Source: Cryobacterium sp. SO2 (lineage in GTDB: Bacteria; Actinomycetota; Actinomycetes; Actinomycetales; Microbacteriaceae). Taken from it: 64,000 nucleotides of DNA. The notes beneath the pieces are model-generated. The model saw nothing but the letters and a program-made list of their open reading frames with translations, was not told the DNA's origin and did no database searches. The stretch lies in the NCBI RefSeq assembly GCF_026151165.2, contig NZ_CP117849.1, positions 1,798,001 to 1,862,000 of the forward strand, written 5' to 3'. This document shows, piece by piece, positions 42,559 to 50,456 of the stretch (its first letter is position 1; each line of letters opens with the position of its first letter). The translations under genes were made by a program, and so were the position numbers.

Positions 42559-42577
42559 GGTCGAGCTTGTCGAGACC
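42559..42577 (+). repeat. 19-bp TCGA palindrome, fourth copy
   Basis: GGTCGAGCTTGTCGAGACC, identical to the copies at 12842 and 12896, between the convergent dnaE and HNH-nuclease genes. Confidence 0.8.
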
Positions 42578-42602
42578 TGGTCAGCCGACGGGTCATCGCG
42601 GG

Positions 42603-44144
42603 TCAGAACGGCGGGTTCTCGGGCACCGGAGCCGACGGGCGCCGCTTCGGCCGGTGCCGAGGCATCAGATAGGTGTTGTCGGCGGGGCGCTTCCGGGTCT
42701 TCGGGCCCGTCGCCGGCGGCAGCGGCCGGGGTGGTCCCATCGGGTTGGCCGGGTCGGTGCGGTAGCTGCGGTTGCCGGGTGAGGTCCAGAGCAGGATCCC
42801 GCCGGGTTCCTGGGTAACCCGCCACTGGGAGAGGTGTTTGAGTCGGTGGTGGGGCTCGCAGAGGTGGGCGAGGTTGTCGCTGTCGGTTCCGCCGCCGTCT
42901 GCCCAACCCTGGGTGTGGTCGACGTCGCTCCTGACGGCGGGGCGGGAGCAGCCCGGGAATCGGCAGGTTTCGTCGCGTATCCGGAGCCATTTCTTCATGG
43001 CCTTGGTGTTCTTGTACTGGGTTGTGCCGAGGGAGAGCACCACCCCGGTCTCGGGGTGGGTGAGCAGCCGGGTGAAGGTGGGAGCGTGCGCGGCGATCTC
43101 CCGTGCGGCCTCGGGTGAGATCGGCCCGTAGCCCTCGAGGGAAGCGGGCTCCTCGTCCAGGCCCAGCAGGGTGAACACCGATACTGTCACCATCACGGTG
43201 CCGCGAATCCCGGCGCCCAAGCCGTCGGGCGTGATGCCGTCCAGCAGGAGAGCGCGGGTGAGGTCGGCTCGAAGCTGGTCGCGAGAGCGCTTCTTCTGCT
43301 CCTCATCCGCGTCGGCGGCCGGCGCTGTGCTCGAGGACGCCGGTTCGCCGGCCTTTTTCAGGTTCACGGCCATCGAGTCGATGCGGTCGTAGGCGGCTGT
43401 GGTGTCGTGGGCGGTGCCGTACCAGTGCAACCAGCCCATCCCATCCGGTGCGGCCTCCCAGTATGTGCGGCGTTCGGCGAAAGCGTTCGTGGTGCGGGTC
43501 ACGATCGATTCCGGATGCTGCCTCTCCCGCAGCCGGCGGGCCTTGTCGGTGAACCGTCCCAGCGGCATCGTCTTCGCGGCTGGGAGGACGGCTTCTTCGA
43601 ATGCGGCCTGGTCTTCGTCCGGCAGGGTGCGCATCTGGTCGACGAGCGCCAGGGCGTGCCGGTGGCTGATCTCCCCGGCGGAGAGGGCCTCGAAGGTGGC
43701 CGGGGCGCACATCAGCCAGAGCGACTGGTCCAGCATTCGTTCCACCGTGCGCTCGGCCACGCGCAGGAGGCAGGCGGTCTCGCTCACGATGGTGCGGCGG
43801 GCCACGTCCCGGTCGTCCCAGCGGCTGTAGGCGGCGGCGCGGGCCTGGTCCTCGGTCATGCTGGCCGCGTCCAGGTCGGACTGCCGGATGCTCTCCGGGT
43901 TGCCGTGCAGCCGGGAGGAGACTTGCGGGTCTTCGCTCCAGCACTGCAAATCGACGAGGAGTTCGGCCTGCCGGGCCTGCGCCTGGGCGATGGCGCGGGC
44001 TTCGGCCGCGATCAGTTCGGTGCGGCGGACCAGCTCCGTGCGAACGAGTTCGTCCAGGGCTGGGGTGGATCCAGGTGGAGCGGACTCCGGAGAGTGATGG
44101 TCATCATCCGGAGCGGGCGGTGGTGCCTGGTCGGGGTTACTCAT
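42603..44144 (-). CDS. DUF222 protein with C-terminal HNH nuclease motif
   Basis: A 513-residue protein of the 13E12/DUF222-HNH type common in several copies in actinobacterial genomes. The N-terminal ~330 residues form the helical DUF222 region ('ETACLLRVAERTVERMLDQS', 'MCAPATFEALSAGEISHRHA'). The C-terminal part has the HNH fold: 'RDETCRFPGCSRPAVRSDVD' (zinc cysteines and catalytic Asp-His begin here), 'HTQGWADGGGTDSDNLAHLC' and 'EPHHRLKH'. The HNH metal residues appear complete. The biological role is unknown; mobility or defence have been suggested for such families. It is bracketed by a 19-bp palindrome downstream and a 61-bp hairpin upstream of its start, which fits an insertion between dnaE and the next genes. 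Confidence 0.88.
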   Translation of the reverse strand: MSNPDQAPPPAPDDDHHSPESAPPGSTPALDELVRTELVRRTELIAAEARAIAQAQARQAELLVDLQCWSEDPQVSSRLHGNPESIRQSDLDAASMTEDQARAAAYSRWDDRDVARRTIVSETACLLRVAERTVERMLDQSLWLMCAPATFEALSAGEISHRHALALVDQMRTLPDEDQAAFEEAVLPAAKTMPLGRFTDKARRLRERQHPESIVTRTTNAFAERRTYWEAAPDGMGWLHWYGTAHDTTAAYDRIDSMAVNLKKAGEPASSSTAPAADADEEQKKRSRDQLRADLTRALLLDGITPDGLGAGIRGTVMVTVSVFTLLGLDEEPASLEGYGPISPEAAREIAAHAPTFTRLLTHPETGVVLSLGTTQYKNTKAMKKWLRIRDETCRFPGCSRPAVRSDVDHTQGWADGGGTDSDNLAHLCEPHHRLKHLSQWRVTQEPGGILLWTSPGNRSYRTDPANPMGPPRPLPPATGPKTRKRPADNTYLMPRHRPKRRPSAPVPENPPF

Positions 44145-44209
44145 AGTGAGATCGTCTCACCTACCACCGACACTCAACCCGCCCGTCGGGGCACCCGGGA
44201 GCACGCATC

Positions 44210-44270
44210 CGCGAGCCGTGAGAAGAGCCCCAAAACCCGCGCGATTATGGGGCTTAACTCACGGCTCGCG
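44210..44270 (-). repeat. 61-bp palindromic repeat, copy 4 (inverted relative to the others)
   Basis: Perfect 13-bp outer arms CGCGAGCCGTGAG (44210-44222) and CTCACGGCTCGCG (44258-44270), with the inner stem AGCCCCA/TGGGGCT. The arm details (TTAA on one side, TCTT on the other after reversing) match the other copies only if this one is read on the minus strand. Read so, it follows the minus-strand membrane-protein gene (stop at 44288), 17 bp away. Confidence 0.86.
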
Positions 44271-44287
44271 GAACTGGAGCGAGGGGG

Positions 44288-44791
44288 TCAGCGGAGGATT
44301 TCCACCATCAGGACCCAGGCGTCGAGCATCGAGCCGATCACGGTCAGGAGAACGCCGGCAGCCACCAGGAAGAGGCCGACCGACCCGCCGGCGACGACGA
44401 GCAGCAGGCCGCCCAGCACGAACGGGAACAGCTGGAGGGCTGCGGCGGTGAGGTAGAGGGAGAGGGAGAGCCGCGGAGCCTGGGCGTGACGCATCCGGTG
44501 GTTCAGCGAGACCGTGTGCAGGGCGATCGCCGGAACGAGCGCGACCAGTATCTCGAAGCCGAGCACCGGCGCGGGCTGGCCGGGGACCAGCAGGAGCCCG
44601 CCCGTGACCACCACGAGCACGAGAGAGCCGACCGCCGCCGCTGCCCGGGCCGGCAGCCCGGGGAGCGCGAGGATCTCCTTGATATTCACCGAGAGCGCCA
44701 CCATGACGAGGCCGGCCAGCGCCGCGGCCGCGCCCGCCATCGCCACGGCGAAGTCAGTCCAGCCTGTCGTCAGGGTGGCGTCCATGCGCAT
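44288..44791 (-). CDS. Hypothetical integral membrane protein
   Basis: A 167-residue protein that I do not recognise. About five membrane segments are visible: 'FAVAMAGAAAALAGLVMVAL' after a short polar start, 'AAAAVGSLVLVVVTGGLLLV', 'GFEILVALVPAIALHTV', 'LYLTAAALQLFPFVLGGLLL' and a last one ending 'LLTVIGSMLDAWVLMVEIL'. The first segment contains 'GLVMVALSVNIKEIL', a pattern I have seen in small actinobacterial membrane proteins of unknown function. The ATG at 44791 has GAAGG 8 bases upstream; an in-frame ATG at 44785 is possible. It is divergent from the acyltransferase gene. Confidence 0.75.
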   Translation of the reverse strand: MRMDATLTTGWTDFAVAMAGAAAALAGLVMVALSVNIKEILALPGLPARAAAAVGSLVLVVVTGGLLLVPGQPAPVLGFEILVALVPAIALHTVSLNHRMRHAQAPRLSLSLYLTAAALQLFPFVLGGLLLVVAGGSVGLFLVAAGVLLTVIGSMLDAWVLMVEILR

Positions 44792-44932
44792 CCTCGAACC
44801 TTCTCGATCGGATGCGCACACGATAGCGCGGAGACCAGATCGGCCCCATCGCCGGGTGCGTTCGCCGAGAATCAGGACGAACGGCCTGCATCCGGCCAGC
44901 CCGTTGACAGCCTGGGGCCATACGCTGGAGCC

Positions 44933-45709
44933 ATGAGAGCACCAGCCAGGGAACCGATCTACAGCACGGCCATCACGGCCGGACGAGCCGTCTTCGGCCT
45001 GTTCCGGCTGCGACCCTCCGTGACCGGTCTGACGAACCTGCCGGATGCCGGGGGAGCCGTGCTCGCGATCACCCACTTCGGGTACGCGGACTTCGCCCTG
45101 GTGGAATGGATGACGTGGCGCAAGAACCGTCGGCACATTCGCTTCATGGCCAAGAAGGGCGCCTTCGACAAGCCTCTCGTCGGTTGGCTGCTGCGCGGGA
45201 TGCGGCATATCAACGTGGACATGACCGCCGGCGCGCAGGCCTATGCCGACGCCGTGCGGGCGCTGAGCCTCGGCGAACTCGTCGGCGTCTTCCCCGAGGG
45301 CGGCGTCAACGCGTCATTCACCGTGCGCGACCTGAAGACCGGGGCCGCCCGGATGGCCCAGGAGGCCAACGTGCCCATCATCCCCATTGCCGTGTGGGGC
45401 GGTCACCGGCTGCTGACCAAGAACCACAAGCCGTCCCTGCGGGAGGCCTACGGCGCCCCGATCGGCTTCGCGGTCGGCACCCCGATCCAGGTGGGCGCCA
45501 CCGACGACCCGCAGGCCGTGACGCTGGCCCTGCACGGCACCCTGCAGACCCTGGTCGACGGACTGCAGGCACGCTACCCGGTGCCGGGTGCCGGCCGCTG
45601 GTGGCAGCCTGCGCACCTGGGCGGCACCGCGCCGACCCCGGCCGAGGCCGCCGCCACGGAAGCGGAGCGTCAGCTGCGCAAGGCCGCCGCCCGGGCCGCT
45701 GCCGGTTAG
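44933..45709 (+). CDS. Lysophospholipid acyltransferase family protein (PlsC-like)
   Basis: A 258-residue PlsC-fold protein. The HX4D motif is 'ITHFGYADFALVEW', and the second motif reads 'VGVFPEGGVNASF', where EGG replaces the usual EGTR. Then 'VPIIPIAVWGGHRLLTKNHK' follows. These features point to glycerolipid or phosphatidylinositol-mannoside type acyl transfer; the donor and acceptor cannot be assigned. The C-terminal ~45 residues are Ala-rich with 'GRWWQPAHLGGTAPTPAEAA'. The ATG has GGAG three to six bases upstream. It is the second acyltransferase of this fold in the window and only distantly like the one at 10573. Confidence 0.85.
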   Translation: MRAPAREPIYSTAITAGRAVFGLFRLRPSVTGLTNLPDAGGAVLAITHFGYADFALVEWMTWRKNRRHIRFMAKKGAFDKPLVGWLLRGMRHINVDMTAGAQAYADAVRALSLGELVGVFPEGGVNASFTVRDLKTGAARMAQEANVPIIPIAVWGGHRLLTKNHKPSLREAYGAPIGFAVGTPIQVGATDDPQAVTLALHGTLQTLVDGLQARYPVPGAGRWWQPAHLGGTAPTPAEAAATEAERQLRKAAARAAAG

Positions 45710-45716
45710 GACCTCG

Positions 45717-46268
45717 CTAGAGCGTCTCGCCCAGCGCCCGATAGCGACGCTCATGGTAGATCAACGCCTCGTCGTCCTCGCCGAGGCCGCCTTCCTCGAT
45801 CTGCACCACGACGACGGCCGCATTGTGCACGCTCACCCGCTCCACGATCCGGCCGACCATCCAGGAGGTCACGTCGTTAAGCACGGGTAGCCCGTGCGGG
45901 CCGACCCGCCAGTGCTCTCCCACGAACCGTTCGGTGTTGGGCCCGGCGAGCTTTTCGGCCAAGGCGCGATTACGCAGGCCGAGCAGGTGGATGACCACCC
46001 TCTCGGTCTCGTTCACGGCCGGCCAGGAGCTGGCCGACTTCGCCATGTTGAAGGTGGCCAGCGGCGGCACCGCCGACATCGACGCGAGGGACGTGGCCGT
46101 GAAGCCCACTGGCATCCCGTGCGCATCCAGGGCGGTCACAACGGCGACGCCGGCCGCGTGCCGGCGGAACGCGTTCTTGAACGCGGCCAGGTCGGCCGGA
46201 GCGTTCGGATCGGTGTCGAGCGACGACGCGCGGGGAAGTTCGGCCGGTGCGGTGGAACGTTCGTTCAT
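45717..46268 (-). CDS. Flavin reductase family (FMN-binding split barrel) protein
   Basis: A 183-residue flavoprotein of the DIM6/NTAB/flavin-reductase-like fold. The core has 'KNAFRRHAAGVAVVTALDAH', 'GFTATSLASMSAVPPLATFN', 'KSASSWPAVNETERVVIHLL' and the C-terminal 'VLNDVTSWMVGRIVERVSVH'. Such proteins reduce free flavin with NAD(P)H, often to feed a monooxygenase; no monooxygenase is adjacent, so a partner is unknown. The ATG is at 46268; the first ~25 residues are polar and probably disordered. It is divergent from hisD with 70 bp between starts and convergent with the acyltransferase gene. Confidence 0.87.
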   Translation of the reverse strand: MNERSTAPAELPRASSLDTDPNAPADLAAFKNAFRRHAAGVAVVTALDAHGMPVGFTATSLASMSAVPPLATFNMAKSASSWPAVNETERVVIHLLGLRNRALAEKLAGPNTERFVGEHWRVGPHGLPVLNDVTSWMVGRIVERVSVHNAAVVVVQIEEGGLGEDDEALIYHERRYRALGETL

Positions 46269-46338
46269 AGTGGTGCCAATCGTCTCAGCTACCAGCCTAT
46301 TCCCGTGTGCTCCCGGTTCTTGGATAGGCTGGAGCGAC

Positions 46339-47658
46339 ATGATCCAGACGATTGACCTTCGAGGAACGCGGCCTGCTCCGGCCGATCTTTTGGCCGCAGT
46401 GCCCCGGGCGCTCACCAGCGTCACCGTCGCCAGCGACGTCGCAGCCGAGCTGATCGACGACGTGCGTGCGCGTGGCGAACTGGCCCTGCTCGACCAGGCC
46501 GAACGCCTCGACAGAGTGCGTCCTGAGCACGTTCGCGTTCCGGCCGCCCATGTCGAGGAGGCCCTCGCTGCCCTCGACCCCGCGGTGCGCACGGCCATCG
46601 AGGAGACCATCCGCCGGGTGCGCCTCGCCAGTGCGGCGCAGGTGCCGCCCCTGGTGACCACCACCATCGCCGACGGCGCGGAGATCGTGCAGCGCTGGCG
46701 CCCGGTGCAGCGGGTCGGCCTGTACGTGCCGGGCGGAAAGGCCGTCTACCCGTCCAGCGTCGTGATGAACGTCGTGCCCGCCCAGGTGGCCGGGGTCACC
46801 TCCATCGCGCTCGCGTCACCGCCGCAGAGCCACTTCGACGGACGCGTGCACCCCACCATCCTCGCCGTGGCCGGTCTGCTCGGCGTCGACGAGATCTACG
46901 CCATGGGCGGCGCCGGTGCCGTCGGCGCCTTCGCCTACGGCGTGCCCGGGCTCGGCCTGGACCCCGTCCAGCTCGTCACCGGCCCCGGCAACGTCTACGT
47001 CGCCGCCGCGAAGCGCCTCGTACGCGGCGTCACCGGGATCGACTCCGAAGCCGGCCCCACCGACATCCTGGTGATCGCGGATGCCGCAGCCGACCCCGCC
47101 TTCGTCGCCGCCGACCTGGTCAGCCAGGCCGAGCACGACGAACTCGCCGCCGCCGTGCTCGTCACCGACTCCGCCGACCTCGCCGCGGCCGTCGAAGCCC
47201 TCCTCGACACCCTCGCCGTGACCACCACCCACTCCGAACGGGTGACGGCGTCGCTGAGCGGTTCCCAGTCCGCCATCGTGCTCGTCGACGACCTCGAGCA
47301 GGCCGCCGCGTTCAGCAACGCCTTCGGCCCCGAGCACCTCGAGATCCAGACCAGCGACCCCGACGCCGTGCTCGCCCACATCGACAACGCCGGCGCCATC
47401 TTCCTGGGCCCGTACGCGCCGGTGAGCCTGGGCGACTACGCGGCCGGCTCCAACCACGTTCTCCCCACCGGGGGACAGGCCAGGTTCTCCGCCGCGCTCG
47501 GCGCTTACACCTTCCTGCGCCCGCAGCAGGTCGTGCGTTACAGCCGAGACGGCCTCGCCGGCGTAGCCGACCACATCCTGGCGCTGTCCGCCGCTGAGGC
47601 GCTGCCCGCGCACGGCGACGCGGTCAGCGCCCGCTTCAGCACCCCCGCGGAACGGTAG
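46339..47658 (+). CDS. hisD: Histidinol dehydrogenase
   Basis: A 439-residue zinc enzyme catalysing the last two oxidations of histidine synthesis, histidinol to histidine with NAD. Recognisable blocks are 'VGLYVPGGKAVYPSSVVMNV', 'EIYAMGGAGAVGAFAYG', 'LVTGPGNVYVAAAKRLVRG', 'IDSEAGPTDILVIADA', 'SQAEHDELAAAVLVT' with zinc-binding residues, 'FGPEHLEIQ' with the catalytic Glu-His pair, and 'AGSNHVLPTGGQARF'. Length is normal. The ATG at 46339 follows a GGAG motif. In many actinobacteria hisD heads a his operon with hisC and hisB; here it stands alone before nrdR, so the remaining his genes must be elsewhere. Confidence 0.96.
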   Translation: MIQTIDLRGTRPAPADLLAAVPRALTSVTVASDVAAELIDDVRARGELALLDQAERLDRVRPEHVRVPAAHVEEALAALDPAVRTAIEETIRRVRLASAAQVPPLVTTTIADGAEIVQRWRPVQRVGLYVPGGKAVYPSSVVMNVVPAQVAGVTSIALASPPQSHFDGRVHPTILAVAGLLGVDEIYAMGGAGAVGAFAYGVPGLGLDPVQLVTGPGNVYVAAAKRLVRGVTGIDSEAGPTDILVIADAAADPAFVAADLVSQAEHDELAAAVLVTDSADLAAAVEALLDTLAVTTTHSERVTASLSGSQSAIVLVDDLEQAAAFSNAFGPEHLEIQTSDPDAVLAHIDNAGAIFLGPYAPVSLGDYAAGSNHVLPTGGQARFSAALGAYTFLRPQQVVRYSRDGLAGVADHILALSAAEALPAHGDAVSARFSTPAER

Positions 47659-47670
47659 GCTCGACCCACA

Positions 47671-48159
47671 ATGTATTGCCCGTTCTGTCGTCACCCCGAC
47701 TCCCGTGTCATCGACTCGCGCACCAGCGACGACGGGTTGTCGATCCGCCGCCGCCGGCAGTGCCCGGAGTGCGGTCGCCGCTTCAGCACCACCGAGACCG
47801 CCAGCCTGAACATCATCAAGCGCAGCGGCGTCGTTGAGCCCTTCAGCCGGGAGAAGATCGTGTCCGGCGTGCGCAAGGCCTGCCAGGGTCGACCGGTCAC
47901 CGACTCCGACCTGGCGATGCTCGCGCAGAAGGTCGAAGAGACCATCCGGCAGACCGGCGCGTCGCAGATCGAGGCGAACGACATCGGCCTGGCAATCCTC
48001 GCCCCGCTGCGGGAGCTCGACGAGGTGGCCTACCTGCGATTCGCCAGCGTCTACCAGGCTTTCGATTCCCTCGAGGACTTCGAGAGCGCCATCTTCCAGC
48101 TCCGCACCGAGCACGCCGCGGCCGCCGCGGTGGATGCCGACGCTGAGCCCGATCTCTAG
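47671..48159 (+). CDS. nrdR: Transcriptional repressor NrdR
   Basis: A 162-residue regulator of ribonucleotide reductase genes. The N-terminal zinc ribbon is 'MYCPFCRHPDSRVIDSR' with a second cysteine pair in 'RRQCPECGRRF' and an Arg-rich DNA-binding loop 'GLSIRRRRQ'. The ATP-cone domain follows: 'KRSGVVEPFSREKIVSGVRK', 'VEETIRQTGASQIEANDIG' and 'VAYLRFASVYQAF'. It senses ATP/dATP and represses nrd operons through NrdR boxes. No nrd genes are in the window. The ATG begins 12 bp after hisD. Confidence 0.96.
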   Translation: MYCPFCRHPDSRVIDSRTSDDGLSIRRRRQCPECGRRFSTTETASLNIIKRSGVVEPFSREKIVSGVRKACQGRPVTDSDLAMLAQKVEETIRQTGASQIEANDIGLAILAPLRELDEVAYLRFASVYQAFDSLEDFESAIFQLRTEHAAAAAVDADAEPDL

Positions 48160-48165
48160 GCTCCC

Positions 48166-49209
48166 GTGTACCCCACCCTCTTCAAGCTCGTCCTCACCCG
48201 CATCGACCCTGAGCAGGCCCACCACCTGGCCTTCGAGGTCATCCGCTGGCTGCCACGTCTGGGCCTCGGACCGCTCGCGCACAGTTTCACCCGGCCGCGC
48301 ACCGACATCGGTGTCGACACCCTCGGATTGCACTTCGACTCTCCGTTCGGTGTGGCCGCGGGCTTCGACAAAGACGGCCACGCCGTCATCGGGCTCGGTC
48401 GGCTCGGCTTCGGCCACGTCGAGGTGGGAACCCTCACCGCCATCGCCCAGCCGGGCAACCCCAAGCCACGCCTGTTCCGCCTCATCCCCGACCGTGCCGT
48501 GATCAACCGCATGGGCTTCAACAACGCGGGCGCCGCGGCCGCCGTGGACAGGCTCACCCGGGTGCGCGCCACCCGGTCCCGGCCCGTGCTGGGCATCAAC
48601 ATCGGCAAGAGCCGGGTCACGGCCGTCGAGGACGCCACCGACGACTACCTGGTGAGCGCCGCCGCGCTCGCGCCCATCGCCGACTACCTGGTGGTCAACG
48701 TGAGTTCGCCCAACACGCCGGGGCTGCGCGGTCTGCAGGAACTCGACCAGCTCGCCCCGCTGCTGCGCGCCGTGCAGGCCACAGCCGGCGGCACACCGCT
48801 CCTGGTCAAGATCGCCCCCGACCTCACCGACGACGAGGTCACCCGCATCGCGGGGCTCGTGGTGGAGCTGGGCCTGGACGGCATCATCGCCACGAACACC
48901 ACCATCAGCCGTGATGGCCTCCGCACTCCCGCGGCCGTCGTGGACGCCGCCGGCGCCGGCGGACTCTCCGGCGCTCCACTGAACGCCAGGTCGCTCGCGA
49001 TCCTGCGGCTGATCCGTGCCACCGTGCCCGCCGAACTCTGCGTCATCTCGGTGGGCGGCGTTGAAACGGCCGAGCAGGTCGCCGAACGTCTCGCCGCCGG
49101 CGCCACCCTCGTGCAGGGTTACACGGGGTTCCTGTACCGCGGTCCGCTCTGGGCCAGGCAGATCAACCGCGGCCTCGACCGGTTGCTCGCCGGTCGCCCG
49201 ACGCGCTAG
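48166..49209 (+). CDS. pyrD: Dihydroorotate dehydrogenase (quinone), class 2
   Basis: A 347-residue FMN enzyme that oxidises dihydroorotate to orotate in pyrimidine synthesis and passes electrons to quinone. The N-terminal membrane-associating helices are 'MYPTLFKLVLTRIDPEQAHH' and 'LAFEVIRWLPRLGL'. FMN/active-site motifs include 'GVAAGFDKDGHAVIGLGRLG', 'HVEVGTLTAIAQPGNPKPRL', 'NRMGFNNAGAAA', 'NVSSPNTPGLR' with the class 2 catalytic Ser, 'LLVKIAPDLTDDEV' and 'GGVETAEQVAERLAAGATLV'. The start is GTG, six bases after the nrdR stop. Its stop TAG shares a CTAG palindrome with the stop of the convergent next gene. Confidence 0.96.
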   Translation: MYPTLFKLVLTRIDPEQAHHLAFEVIRWLPRLGLGPLAHSFTRPRTDIGVDTLGLHFDSPFGVAAGFDKDGHAVIGLGRLGFGHVEVGTLTAIAQPGNPKPRLFRLIPDRAVINRMGFNNAGAAAAVDRLTRVRATRSRPVLGINIGKSRVTAVEDATDDYLVSAAALAPIADYLVVNVSSPNTPGLRGLQELDQLAPLLRAVQATAGGTPLLVKIAPDLTDDEVTRIAGLVVELGLDGIIATNTTISRDGLRTPAAVVDAAGAGGLSGAPLNARSLAILRLIRATVPAELCVISVGGVETAEQVAERLAAGATLVQGYTGFLYRGPLWARQINRGLDRLLAGRPTR

Positions 49210-50300
49210 TCGGTCGGTCCGGGCAGCCCAGGGTCGGTGATCAGGCCGAGCTCTGCCAGCTGCTCGGCGAGGCTCGCCCCATCCGGGCCGTAGACCCAGA
49301 GCGAGTCTGGCTTGGCCGGCGCGGTGTCCTTGGCCCGGCGCCCCGCCAGCACGGCCTCACTGGGTGAGAGCCGGCGGATGGCGACGGCCGCGACGCTCTG
49401 CGGGAACTCTTGCTGGAATTCGCTGTAAATGGCCTCGTCGTGCTGGCCGTCGTCGCCGACCAGGATCCACTGCATGTCGGGGAACTCCTGGGCGAGCCGG
49501 CGCAGGTTCTCGCGCTTGTGTTCGCGACCGCTGCGGAACAGCCTGTCGTGGGTGGGGCCCCAGTCGGTGAGCAGGAGCGCCCCGGCCGGGTAGAGGTTGC
49601 GGGAGAGGAACCGGCTCAGCGTCGGCGCGACGTTCCAGGCGCCAGTGGACAGGTAGATCACCGGTGACCCCGGGGTGGCGTCGGCGAGGCGGTCCAGCAG
49701 CACGGCCATGCCGGGCGTGGGTACGCGGGCATGCTCGTCGAGAACGAAGGTGTTCCAGGCGGCGAGCAGGGGGCGGGGGAGAGTGGTGACCATCACGGTG
49801 TCATCTACGTCGGAGATGATCCCGCGACGCACCTCGGGGGCCACCACGAAGACGGGAGCCTCGACGGCCCCAGACGCCTCGGTGTGCAGGTGCGCCGTGT
49901 GCCAGCCCGGCTCCAGGCTCACCTGCATGACGGTGTCCACGACTCCGCCGCGGTCGGCCTGCACCCGGTGCGCGGTACCGCCGATGTCGATCGTGACGGT
50001 GACGTCGTTGACCGGCACGCTGGTGAAGCTGCGCCAGCCCCTGATGCTCGCATCCCGCCCGATGAGGCGTCGTTTCGTGCGGGCGCCGGCCTTCACGGGC
50101 TTGGCCAGCAGTACCCGGCAGAGGATCCGCACCCGCTCGGGAGTGCCGTAACCGGTGTAGGGGATGATCACGGGCAAGTGTCCGCGTCGTCTGGCGAACT
50201 TCTCCCGTTTCTCGTGCAGCCAGTCCTCGATGCGGGCAGCCCGATGCATCATCCGTGCAGGATTCAGCGGGGCGGCGGCCGAGGCGGGGAACTTTGACAC
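49206..50300 (-). CDS. App1-family phosphatidate phosphatase-like protein
   Basis: A 364-residue protein of the App1/DUF2183 family. The N-terminal half is a beta-rich domain ('YTGYGTPERVRILCRVLLAK' onward). The catalytic half has the HAD-like signature 'RGIISDVDDTVMVTTLPRPL' (DxDxT), 'PGMAVLLDRLADATPGSPVI', 'YLSTGAWNVAPTLSRFLSRN' and 'WILVGDDGQHDEAIYSEF' with the distal Asp pair. Yeast App1 is a Mg-dependent phosphatidate phosphatase; bacterial members have uncharacterised substrates. The start is GTG. It is convergent with pyrD, with a four-base overlap of the stops, and divergent from the TetR gene. Confidence 0.88.
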   Translation of the reverse strand: MSKFPASAAAPLNPARMMHRAARIEDWLHEKREKFARRRGHLPVIIPYTGYGTPERVRILCRVLLAKPVKAGARTKRRLIGRDASIRGWRSFTSVPVNDVTVTIDIGGTAHRVQADRGGVVDTVMQVSLEPGWHTAHLHTEASGAVEAPVFVVAPEVRRGIISDVDDTVMVTTLPRPLLAAWNTFVLDEHARVPTPGMAVLLDRLADATPGSPVIYLSTGAWNVAPTLSRFLSRNLYPAGALLLTDWGPTHDRLFRSGREHKRENLRRLAQEFPDMQWILVGDDGQHDEAIYSEFQQEFPQSVAAVAIRRLSPSEAVLAGRRAKDTAPAKPDSLWVYGPDGASLAEQLAELGLITDPGLPGPTD

Positions 50301-50456
50301 ACCTCAGTCTCTCATGCGTCCGCGCCGCCTCCGCGCTGTGTGCAGCCGAATGCGACCCGCCCGGGTCGGCAGGGCCTGCTCCGTTTGGGGGGTGTCTTCT
50401 GTGCGTGTCGCCCGGCCGGGGCCTCTAGGATTGTGACTTATATTCAAGGAGGACAC

